A DNA stretch of 64,000 nt from Limanda limanda (lineage: Eukaryota; Chordata; Actinopteri; Pleuronectiformes; Pleuronectidae). The position numbers and the translations under genes are program-made. This document shows, one piece after another, positions 32,861 to 44,250 of the stretch. Below the pieces are notes generated by a model. It was not told the DNA's origin. It searched no databases and worked only from the letters and a program-made list of their open reading frames with translations. Position 1 is the first letter of the stretch. Every line of letters starts with the position of its first letter. Location of the stretch: the NCBI RefSeq assembly GCF_963576545.1, contig NC_083642.1:3624688-3688687 (forward strand), read 5' to 3'.

Positions 32861-35855
32861 CGTACCATCCCAGTTCTGCTTTGAAGAAACCGACCAGAAC
32901 ACGAGAAACCAGTTCAGCCACGATCCGTCCTGCAGCTTCTGAGACTCTTTAACAAACCTCCAGCTGCATGAGGACGAACTGTTCAAACGCTGGAGCAGCT
33001 TCTGAGCTCCAGGACCTGTAACAGCCGAGCAGTGTTTCCTGTCAGAAGAAACGCTGGAACAGACGTGACGTTAGCGTGTCAGTCAGCTTCACACGGAGCG
33101 CTCGGTGGATCGTCTCTAACCCGGAGAGAGTTCCTGCAGCAGCAGCGCTCACACGTCTGCAGTCACTGTGAGGGGGGGGGGTTGTGATGGAGGAGCAGTG
33201 AAGAGTCTGAGCAGCTCAGTAAATACAAGGTGTTTTCTATCAGGACGACCAACACTTCATGTACAGACACTGAAATGGAGACAGGGCTTCGTACCCTCGG
33301 CCTCCGCAGCTCTGAACAAACTGTCAGGATGAATGTGACGTGTTTGTTCATGTTCTCATTCTGTGTTGACTGGTCTGAGATGACTATCAAAACAAATTAA
33401 AGTCTAAAATATTCTTCGAAGTGGCAGCTATGAGGACTGATGGTGGAAGAACCAGCTCCACTGAGACATTTGTTCTTTCTCTGACGTGAACCTCAGAGAC
33501 TCGTCCACCGGAGTCTGTCTCCAGCCGTCGTCTCTCCTCAGTCGAGTCGCACAGAAGCTTCACGTCTCGCTGCTGCAGGAACCAGGCGTGATGAATTTGT
33601 ACCTGAGTGTGTAACATTTTACAAGCGTCTCTCCAGAGGGATTTTACAGAACCGAGCTCAGCTGCTCTTATGAGAAGTGACAGAAATAGGGAATTGAACT
33701 TAGAGAACAGCGACTTCATCGTTTAGAATCTCTACATATTTCAGTATAAACACAGAAATAAAAACACAGGATATACGATGGTTTATTTTAGCTGGAGCAT
33801 CACATTCCACATATTTCTATTCATAATGAACCGTTACATAGTAGAAATACCATTGAGTCTCTTTTCAACAGGTTTAAGTTCCCCTTCCTGTCGTGAGGTC
33901 GATTTTACATTTGATTTTTTTTTTAACTGCGTCTCGTTATCAGTTCAAGTGCTGATCTGCTCAGTATCATTAATGAGTATTTATTATGTTTTTTTTGTAT
34001 TTTGTCTTCCATTGTGCCGCAATCTGTGACACACTTTTTAGATTTTTGATTTCCTGAACACTGATTGGTCCGCGTGCGCATGTCAATCAATCAATCGTGG
34101 AGGTCGTTGCTAACCTATGAGTCACAGGCTGTGACGTATGCTAACGGCTCGCTGTCATGCCTCTTTTCTGAGGAACTCCAGGGGGCGTCCTCCTTCCTTT
34201 GTAACGGTCCCGGCTACGACAAAGCTGCGTTCACGCCGCTGAAAGGTGCTCGGCAGGTGTGCTAAGAGCTGAAAGAAGCGTCCCCCATCTTGATGAAAGA
34301 GCCTGAGGAGCGTGCATGTGGGCGTGCACGGACGTGTGGTTCACTATAGGGTCCGGGTTTGGGGGTTTGAACATATGCTCATGCTAATTTAGGGAGTGAT
34401 GCCCCCCCCAGCTTCACCGTGAGAGCAGAACATCGGTGATCATGGTGTCACATGTGTTCACAGCCGTCCACATACTTCTGACCTGCAGTCAAACACAAAA
34501 ATAACATGTGGATGAAAACGTGTGCGAGGTTCTGTTACCTAGCAACTAGTTTATTTGTGTTTTAAAGAGTCAGAAATCGGAGAGAAGGAAGAGGAGCGTC
34601 TGTCTGGATGTCAGTCAGGGGACGGATGTCTGTCCCGACCTGAAGACAGCAAGGACCACAGCCTCAAACTCCGATGGTGGATCCGCCTACTTTCAGACCG
34701 GAGCAGAAATCGGACCCAGGTTGATTCCCTAGGTCTAGATGGTTCTGGGTTTGTTTGAGAGATGATCTCTGTGCCGGTTCAGCATGAATCTGACGTCCGA
34801 ATACAAACAGTAGATAAAACATTGAGTCGCCCGACACTTCACCTCAGAGTCTAAAACCAAACCAGCTCTGTTTGAGTCTCCTGAGGAGGAGCCAGGTTTG
34901 AAGACGTCCTCCTGCTCAGAGGCTTCACTTCTTCTCCTTCTCTGTGGAGAGCTGGACATGTGTCTGTGAGTCTCACTGGAGGAGGACGTGTGAAATGAAA
35001 CCTCGTGGTCCGGCCGCTGCGTTAACGACTGAAACAGAGGACGTGTCCCCCCCCCCCCCGGCTCTGATCGGACTTCACAGCTTCTGAAATAGCTGCTGTG
35101 AACGTTTGCAGTCGGAGGCGTCGTGGAAACGGGTTTTATGAGACGCTAATGAAGCGGTGACGAGGCCGGAGCCTCACACACAGACCGGGGGGGGGGGGGG
35201 CTGATCTGAACCTGATGTCGGAGCTGGGAGATAAAAGTAATGTGAAGTGTTTAAAGGAGCATTTCACTGTTTTGACACATTTCAGCTGATTTATCACGGT
35301 GTGAACATTTCACTGTTTTTAGAGTAAACATAAATCTGTTGTTTCAAGCCCCACCCCCCACAGTCTGTGATGTCACAGCTGATTAAACAGGGAACACATC
35401 TTCTTCCTCTGGTGTTTATGTTGTTTTCTTGCTGTGATGTCATTTCCTGAGAATCCTAAAATGCGTCATATCTTTAAAATGTACAAGCTCAGCTCGAAGG
35501 TTCTGTAACTTTTATGAATGAATTAAAAAGTTTTGCTAAATGAGCACATCTTGATATAAAAAAATTCTGAATATAGAAACGCAAAGTAAATATTTCATAA
35601 CTCTCGTGAATTAAGAAGAACTGTTCATTAGAACTATGAACATTTTGTGAGTTATCAACATGTTTTCTCCCGCACTTAACGAAACGTAGTGTTGACCTTT
35701 TGCTGCAGAAAGATTGAATGTTCTAAATATGATAATTTTTTTATTTTAGATCTATTTAAAAAGAATCATGTGACCAACAATTTACCCGTTGGCCGATGAG
35801 GGAAGTCAACACCACCCGTTACCACAATTTGAAACGTAGCATAACACAACATAAC

Positions 35856-36710
35856 TAGGGTTGCAAAATTCTGGGAATATTCAAAGTTGGAAACTTTCCA
35901 TGGGAATTAACGGGAATATACGGGAATAAACGGGAATAAACGGGAATATACAGGAATTAACGGGAATTAACTGGAAATGTTGTGGGTAATTTATACTAAC
36001 TGTATTAACCTTGTCATATACAGACATAAATATAAACATTTTGTTTTGTTATAGGCTGATTTGAGCCCTTAGGAAACTTTGGGCACTTGACTATATGCTT
36101 CTGCATCGTTGTGTCATCTTAACATAGGTCTTTGCACAGTATTTGCAAATGTACACAGCCTTTCCTTCTACATTGGATGAGGTGAAATGTCTCCACACAT
36201 GAGATAGTGCACGTGGCATTGTTCTGTAGAATAAGATGAGAAAAAAGTTTGTGAAAAAACACTAATGCAATGCCAGAGATATAATAGTTAGCCAAACATT
36301 TATCCATCAATTGTAAAAATAATTTACAATTGATGGATAAATGAATGGAAATAGGCTAGATGAACAGATGAACAATCCTCAATCAGCATGCATATATATT
36401 TTCCCAGTAATATCATGGAAACTTACCTGACTAGTCCTGCACACTACAGCAGGCCTCAGTAGCCCTGCTGTAGAGTGAAGGATGCTGGGAGTCATCTGTG
36501 CATGTGATGGAAGAATGCACAGTGGAGGGTTGAAACTCAACATGCAGCGTGTGCTACATTCCATACATCTTTAAAATAGAGTTTTGAATGATTTTTTTAT
36601 TGCTCAGCGTTTAATTTGCGTATTTTTTTTTTTTCAAAATTCCTGGGCTAAAGTTTCCATGGAAAGTTTCTGGAAAGTTTCCGGAAATTTACCAGAAACT
36701 TTCCGCCCTA
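35856..36710 (-). mobile_element. non-autonomous hAT transposon, copy 1
   Basis: 855 bp flanked by a perfect 8-bp target-site duplication, AACATAAC at 35848-35855 and 36711-36718, as expected for hAT elements. Left end is TAGGGTTGCAAAATTC and right end (reversed) TAGGGCGGAAAGTTTC. Both ends then carry GGAAACTTTCCATGG-like sequence. Subterminal arrays of ACGGGAATAWA occur near 35908-35970. On the minus strand from 36219 it keeps the start of a BED-type zinc-finger reading frame ([16 protein letters not shown]), frameshifted by a one-base loss relative to copy 2. A 21-bp inverted repeat is inserted at 36297-36343. Confidence 0.88.
36297..36343. repeat. perfect 21-bp inverted repeat with 5-base loop inside hAT copy 1
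   Basis: Arms 36297-36317 and 36323-36343 are exact reverse complements around AATAA. Copy 2 has only the right arm. Confidence 0.93.
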
Positions 36711-37137
36711 AACATAACACAACACAACACAACGTAAAGGCCGTTTTCAGTGAGTTAAAAAGGCCTCAGATGGATTTTAGTGTCTTGTTCATCTGAGAAA
36801 AGGCTTCTTATGTTTGTGACAGTGAATGCGACTGGTTTTGAAACTGATGTCGTGATGTCGTGTCTCTGTTTGTCGGAGAAGACGCTAACGTTCAGAGAAG
36901 AATCCTCACAGTAACATGGGACGTGTCCTCGTCTCCATCTCTCACTGCTCGTCTTTATTCCTGATGGATGGCGTCTCTGTATCCAATCATTTGGTTTTCA
37001 GCTCTGTGACCTCGGTCAGGCTAAAAATATCCCTCAGTGCAGTTAAAATGTGCCGTGACTCGGCCGCCGGTCACGGTATTAAGCTTTTGTTTTGATTTTC
37101 TGTCTCGCCACTCAGAGCGGCAGTGACGTACGGAGAG

Positions 37138-37150
37138 AGGTCAGAGGTCA
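37138..37150 (+). promoter_or_regulatory. perfect DR1 nuclear-receptor-type element
   Basis: AGGTCA-G-AGGTCA in plxna3 intron 1. The nearby segment (36950-37230) also has a MEF2-like CTAAAAATA. Function is inferred only from the motif. Confidence 0.35.
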
Positions 37151-37643
37151 CGATGAATAAGCGCCCAGTCAGCACATGTATGTTTACAGCTCGGGGTTAT
37201 TTTGGATCCGTCAGCGTGAACCTGAAATAAACCGAGACGTCGTGGATCAGGAGCCGAAGAACGAGACGGAGCCGAGGCTTCAAAACAGCCCATAAATTAT
37301 AAATAAGAATAAACAACAAAGTTATTTATTTTACTATCATCCGATCACCCAGGTAACAGAGTTATGAAAATGTGTTCTCGGGCCAAAGTGAAGCCACTAA
37401 TCATGTTTGACTACTTTCACATTTTTTGCCGTGGGCTCCGAGGCCCCGCCCCTCTTTATTTGACCAATTGGATCACGCCGCTGTCTGGAAGGTGCTTGTT
37501 TAACCGAGCTGGAGTTTGACCGCCGCTCTAACCGCTCGGGGTCAGACGTGTTTAGATGTTCAGCGTCTCTGGTTTCCATCAGCTCAGCCATTAAATAAAA
37601 AACCTTCAACCACCATCACAACAGAGTTTCCCTCTAATGAAAT

Positions 37644-37797
<154 letters not shown>

Positions 37798-40374
37798 CCT
37801 TGTGGTAATGACAGAGTCTGATGGACTGTTTTATAAACACACTAATGGCTAATGGAGCTGTTGTGAGTCAGTGGCCAACGTCCAGATTTGAGTGTAGAAC
37901 ATTTATTGAATATCAGTGTAATGATGATTGATCAGATGATTGATCAGATGATCAGTCTAAAGTTTCATTAAAGTATAACGTCTTGAGTTTCATGCACAGA
38001 TGAAATGAAACATGGAGAATATTGTTGCCTTGGATTCAGTGGGTGATGCTGTGCAGCTCCTCAGCTTGTAGTTAGTTTCATTTTGGCAAATGATCTTTGC
38101 AGAATTCATGAGAGTTTCCTGTTTGCTGTGTTTCATAGTTTGTTCTGATAACGATTAGACTATTATGATTAAATTTCTCTCACACAGAAGAAAACCCGAA
38201 AACGTGATAATTCTCTACAGATATGAGGATGATTTATCTCTGTGGTTTCTAAACAGGTTAAATTACATTTAGGGTTAGGTTAGTTGTATTGAGTTGTGAT
38301 GATTATATTGTAAACTTTAAGTAAAATCAGTTTGTTTCCTCACTGGACGGATGTGGGAGAGAAGAAACATCGGGAGTTGAGATGATCATGTGAGGATTCA
38401 CATCAGTTCTGGATCGTTTCTGGAGAATAAAACAACTGCTCTGTTTTTTTACATCAACAAAGGTGATCAGGTTGAAATATGAGGTTACGTCTCATTAAAT
38501 GTTCCCCTCTCCGTTTAGAAAGGCTGGTCCGATGTTTCCTTTGCCAGAAGAGATAAGATAGGAAGCACTGAAGCTCCTTCTCTTTTCTTTTAGAGAAATA
38601 AAAACCCTTCTGGATTATTTCACTCAGTCTGAACCTTCTTAAGGAGAAAAGCACTGTGGTTGTTTTATTCAGTCTGCAGAACGAGAGACGTGCTCGTCTT
38701 CACCTCCGTCACCTGCAGCCGGGTGAAGCCGGGTTCTACAGGCGCCGGGCGCAGGGAGCACGCTGTTGGGCCGCGCAGCGTGTTAGCATGTTAGCGTCGG
38801 AGCTGTTAATAGCACAGGGAGATGGTTTACAGTGGGTTGTAATTACAGAGGCAGACACAGGAAAGTGTCCTTGCTGGAGTGGTTCACAGTTCACTGTGTT
38901 TATGTAATTACAGGAAGTGACACAACAATCAGACACAATTAGATGGTTATTGTTTCAGCAACACAAAGAGTCACTGTATCTCTTCGAAGGGACAGTCTGC
39001 TGCTTTTATTATCTGTGTCTGTAACTGAAGAACATTAAGATGTTTGTTTTACACGCGTGTTCCTCAAAGCTCCACACAAAACGGTTTTGTGTGATTAATG
39101 TAATTGGAATGTTAAGATAAATTATCAGTGACAGGTTGATTTCTCCTCTTTCAGATATACTGAGATCAAATAAATAAGAGACAAACACTCATCCTCCAGT
39201 CATCAAATCTTTTCTTTTCTTACATCTTCAACATCAGATTCTCATTTTCTCGCCGTGATAAAAAATTTGCTGCGTCAGGAAAACCTTGGTTTGACAGACG
39301 TGACCTTCACTGAGCTCGACGTCAGCAGAACACAAACCTCCATTTATTTCACCTCCTTTTCTTTTTGTTTTTCTTCTCCAGCTCTGATCAGCAGATTCTG
39401 ATTCTCACTCAGTTTCATCTCTGCTCCTCAAAGGTCGCAGAAAAACAAGAGTTCATATAATCTAGAGGAGTCAAGATGAGTCTAGATCAGTCCCAAGTCC
39501 CAACTCAGTCCAGATCGGGTCGGACTGGTCCCGGTATTGACTCAGTTCCAAGTCCGTACTCAGACTCCAAATCTATCTGGATCAGTCCTAACTCAGTCCG
39601 GACTTAGTCTTGATCCGGTTCAGAAGATGTTAATCAGTCACTGGTGTGTTTTATTAATAGTTAATATAATCAGTATATTGTACTGTCTCCCTCTGAATGT
39701 CTTTACATACAGGACACACTAACTCCTCCCCATCATAAAACTCCCCTCTCCATCCCCCCATCTGCATCCACCTCCCCCCCGTGACCCCGAGTTACCCCCT
39801 CCTCACCCCTCCATCTCTGTGACTGAGCCCCTGTTTGAATCTCAGGCTCCAGTAAACACCAGGACAAAGACACATTGTGCTGCAGTTTCCCGCTGGTTTG
39901 GCTGGTGCGAGCGTCAGGGTGGTCTGCTGCGAGCTGGATGGACAGAGCAGAGATGGAGGAGGATGCATGTTGTATCTTCTCCTTTTGTCGGTTATTAAAC
40001 ACCTGCAGGTGTGTTACATGGGTCCATCGGGGTTTCCTGTGGAGATGAACTGACTGAGAGTCTCAGCTTCAACTCTCAGGATCAGCTCCAGTTGAAGAGT
40101 GAAGCTGAACTGAGATCAGTAAAAAAGACTCTGAAGTTATTAAAAACCAGAGTTTATCTCCAATATTCAGAAGGAAAAAAATAAATAAAATATGAAGAGT
40201 TCTGAACAGAGTTTGGTGGGTTTGTTACAGCAGCAGAGGATCATGGGTAATATCCAGTGTTCAGTTGTGTTTCAGTTCCGTGGGACATTTCCTGTAGTGA
40301 GTGTTTGTGAAGCAGCAGCAAGTTGTGGGGTCCGACTCGTTCACAGCTACAGGAACATGTGGGAACGACCAGTC

Positions 40375-40800
40375 GAGGGGCGGAGCCTGTAGAGCAGCAG
40401 GGGCGGAGCCTTTAGAGCAGCAGGAGGCGGGACATGACGTCTAAACTCTGCTGTGGAAAGATCAGTGTTGTTGTTTCCAGCTCCTCCACACCGCCGTCGG
40501 CCCTCATCACCAGAAGATCTGGAATCTCCTCGTGTTTCCAAGTGGACGTCTTCGTCTTCTTGGTGTCCGGCTCCTCTTCTTCATCCTGAGATCTTTGTGT
40601 TCTTCAGGTTTCACGTCACGTGTTAGAAACCTCGTCCACACGTCCACTCGCTCACTCTGACATTTTACTGATATTTTACGAGGAGGCTGCAGGAAAAGTT
40701 CCAGAAATTGTCTGAGGCAACTGACTCAGACGTTTTCATTCTCACCCACAGAACCTCCAGAACATCTGAAGGTTTTGTGCAGGTCTGAGAACAGCTGAAG
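40375..40800 (+). repeat. dispersed repeat, copy 2 of a direct pair
   Basis: Diverged second copy, 8 kb downstream of the first in the same orientation. Starts at GAGGGGCGGAGCCTGTAGAG. Confidence 0.75.
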
Positions 40801-41012
40801 TGTTGAGAACCTGTGTAGCTTGACTTAGCTCTTAGTTTTTCCATTTATCAGAACTCGCTGCTGGTCTTTGTGTTTGAGACGAATGGAAACGTTTGAACAC
40901 GTCGACTCTGTGACTCTTATGAGCCTTTCATCAGCCTTTCAATGCTTTGAGCCTTTTTTGCACATTTTAAACATTAATCAGTAATGAGTAACAGATCATA
41001 ACACACCCACCC

Positions 41013-41215
41013 ACACATACCTAGCGCGCACACACAGACACACACACACACACACACTCACACACACACACACACACACACTCACAGACAGTCGTTGGTT
41101 CAGTGAGGTGATGGATGGTTCAGTGAAATCTTAGTCCAGTTAGAGAAACTCTATCTGTCCCCACTGTCTGCCCAGCTGTCTGTCGTCCACACACACACAC
41201 CCACCCACCCACCCA

Positions 41216-41255
<40 letters not shown>

Positions 41256-41275
41256 CACACACACACACACTAGCA
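41013..41275. repeat. CA-rich compound microsatellite
   Basis: Two CA-rich blocks (41013-41085 and 41190-41275) with ACCC and ACTC interruptions around a short unique segment. Confidence 0.88.
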
Positions 41276-42890
41276 CACACTGAAACACAAACTCTCTCTC
41301 TCCGGTCCATCTGTCGACCTCTCGTCTCCCCCTCAGCTCAGCGGGCTAATTAACTAATGTGCTGATCTTTCAGTGCCTCTTTGTGTTTCAGTGTGTGCGT
41401 GTCAGTGTGTGTGTGTCAGTGTGTGTGTGTGTCACGGGGTTAATTGTTGAACTTACTGTACGTCTCTGCCAGCGAAGTGAAAACTTTATTATCCATCCAT
41501 TCATTCAGTAGAAACCGTCCCTTCTTCTGCTGCCTCATTCGATCAGTCGGTCACATGACGTCTGAAAGTCGCCGTGCGGAGGATTTGTTTAGTTTCATCA
41601 AAACTCGAGAACGTCTCCTGATGAAACTACAAGAGCTTCTTCTTCAGATGCTCTAATGACGCTGCTGAGAGAAGCCCGGACCTCCACGGGAGAACGTTCT
41701 GTCTGAGGCTGTCTCATCTGCTCCATGTGATTTATTCACCGACGCTAGAATTAACAAGATGGGACAGAAGATTACAGCAGTTTGTTTGTGAGGACAAATT
41801 GGAGCTGTCACTGTTGGTATTTAAAATTCAGATCGCTGCTCACACATCAGGACTGAACACAGACGGCAGTTTTCTTCTGGATTCAAAGGCAATTTTAATT
41901 TTTATCTTTAAAACAAACTGAGGAAACAAAGAAAATTCAAATAAACCTTAAAGAAGTTATTCGCCTGAAAGTCATGGGTCGATAAAAGGCTGATATTAAA
42001 TCCATAGAGTCTAAACATGGGAGTGTATGTGTGGTAGTGTTGGTGGAGCGGAGCCGTGGTGCAGAGATCCCTCAGATACACACGTTCCCCTAATCCACCA
42101 TCAATCCAACAGGTTTACAACATGTTTCCTCTGCTAACATGGAGGAGGTAGAGAAGAAGAAACTCAGCTGATCAGTTTTGTAGTTTTGAATCAGGATCTT
42201 TGGTGTTTGGATCCGGTCGCGTGTGCAAAATAAAATGTGTCAGATCGAGGCTGGAGGCACTTTTTGTACTTTTAATTTGAAAAAGGCATCAACTCTGCTC
42301 CAGATGCACCTGCTGTTTTAGAGCGAAGTTTGGAAACTCTGATTTCAGTCTGGACGAGCAGAAACGTAGATGTTTGCAAACGATGATGTCGGCTCACAAC
42401 CTCTTGCGGATTGGGTCACAGCGTAGCTCTCTGATTCGTCAGGCTCCTGTCACATGACGTCCTTCCAGAAGAAAACAACCGTCCTCAGCCACCAGCGTAG
42501 AAAACAACATAGAGTTTCAATTCAGTCAATTATATCAGTTTACGCTTGAACACACACATGGCCCGTGAATATCAGTGGTCACGTGGTCAAAGTCGACTTT
42601 ATTCTGCCATGTACAGGACATGCAGTTTGTCTCTGAGCCTTGATTTGCTTGTCCAGGCTTGTGAGTGTGGACAGAGATCGTTTTACTTTGAAAATGTTGT
42701 ATTAAAATGAAAACGTAGTATGAAACGCAGCCTCAGTCTCTGCAGCTGTGATTTCAAAGTGTCGGATTAATATCAGATTCTGCATCAGCTCGACATTAAC
42801 AGAAGTAGATCAGGATTACGCCCCAAAGAAACTGCTGCATCATGGTTGAGGTGGTTGTGCAGATGCAGATTTGCAGTGTTAGGTAACATC

Positions 42891-42936
<46 letters not shown>

Positions 42937-43495
42937 ATGAACAGTCACATGATAACCTGCGACGGTGGATTTCTTGCATCACATTGATCCTTAAAACATC
43001 AATTTCCACAAACGTCAGAGAGATGAAAACGTTGGGAACGAGACGAGGAACAGGAACGTGTGACAGGAGGAAGTGAGTGGAGGGCTGGTATCGATCCGTG
43101 TGTGTGAGCTGGAAACAGGAGGATGATGTGGAGCAGCTCAGCTGAGAAAACACACGCAGCAGGAATTTTAATGTGAAACCTGCAGCGAGACGCTTTTCTG
43201 CTGGAGGGGGACAATCCTCCATTTTGTCTCGTTCAGGACGGCAGATTAAGATTCAGCTTTCAGAGGGTTTCTACCTACCAGCGATAGAGAGTGTGTGTGT
43301 GTATGTGTGTGTCTGTCTGTCTGTGTGTGTGTGTGTGTGTGTGTGTAATCAGAGCTGTCAGTCAAAGGTAAACAGAGGAGAAACGGCTGCCAGGGCGAGA
43401 GTGAAGTTTCCATCCAGCTCAGTGACTGAAGCTTTATGAGAGAATCAGTGAGAAGACAGACGCAAACAGATCAATATCTCTATCTGCCTCCATCT

Positions 43496-43497
<2 letters not shown>

Positions 43498-43584
<87 letters not shown>
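43498..43584. repeat. (CA)n microsatellite
   Basis: About 43 uninterrupted CA units, 240 bp before the plxna3 first coding exon. Confidence 0.96.
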
Positions 43585-43586
<2 letters not shown>

Positions 43587-43730
43587 AGATTGGCTGTGTG
43601 TGTGTTTGAGTTTCAGGTAAATAAGAGTCAGTGGGTTTTCTTCAAAAGAAGCTGATGATGAATTTTCTAGAATAAAAGCTGAGTTTTTGGATTCTGGACG
43701 TTTTCCTGAAAGCTTCTGGAGGTTCTTGAC

Positions 43731-43798
43731 TCCTCCCCCTCCTCCTCCTCCTCCTCCTCCTCCTCCTCCTCCTCCCCCTCCTCCTCCTCCTCCTCCAC
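43731..43798. repeat. (CTC)n triplet tract before the plxna3 exon 2 acceptors
   Basis: About 20 CTC units ending in CCACAG at 43800, which is itself a usable 3' splice site. Confidence 0.93.
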
Positions 43799-43828
43799 AG
43801 TAACCTTCTCCTCTCTGTTTCTCCACAG

Positions 43829-43942
43829 TCATGATCCACTGAGCCGACTCTTCATCAGACCTGCAGCCAGCTTCTCCTCCTCCTCCTCCCCTCCCCTCCT
43901 TCTCCCTCCCTCCATCCTCTCCTCCTCCTCTCTATATCCGCC
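43829..43942 (+). other. plxna3: plxna3 exon 2, 5' UTR part
   Basis: Begins after CTCCACAG at 43828. A CTC-rich leader with one three-codon upstream ORF (ATG ATC CAC TGA at 43831-43842). The main ATG at 43943 has a good context (CCGCCATGT). Confidence 0.7.
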
Positions 43943-44250
43943 ATGTTCTCCCCCTCTCCTCTCCTCCTTCTCCTCCTCACCCTCCTCCTCCTCTCCTCCC
44001 CCCTCCTCTCCGCCCCGGCTGCTCCTCCCCCTCCCCCGGTGGTGGCGGCCCGGGCGGTGTACCGGGCGTTCGACACCTCCCTCACCCACCTGACGGTGCA
44101 CCGGCGGACGGGCGAGGTGTTCGTCGGCGCCGTGAACCGCGTCCTGAAGCTGTCGTCCAATCTGACGGAGCTGAGGAGTCACATGACCGGACCCGTGGAG
44201 GACAACGCCAAGTGCTACCCCCCGCCCAGCGTCCGGGCCTGCGCCCACCG
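43943..44250 (+). CDS. plxna3: plxna3 first coding exon (signal peptide, start of sema)
   Basis: 308 nt. Signal peptide of mostly Leu, then a Pro-rich stretch and [38 protein letters not shown] and [12 protein letters not shown]. Donor GTCTGT is weak, but the split Arg codon and homology (CAHR|L) fix it. Confidence 0.9.
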
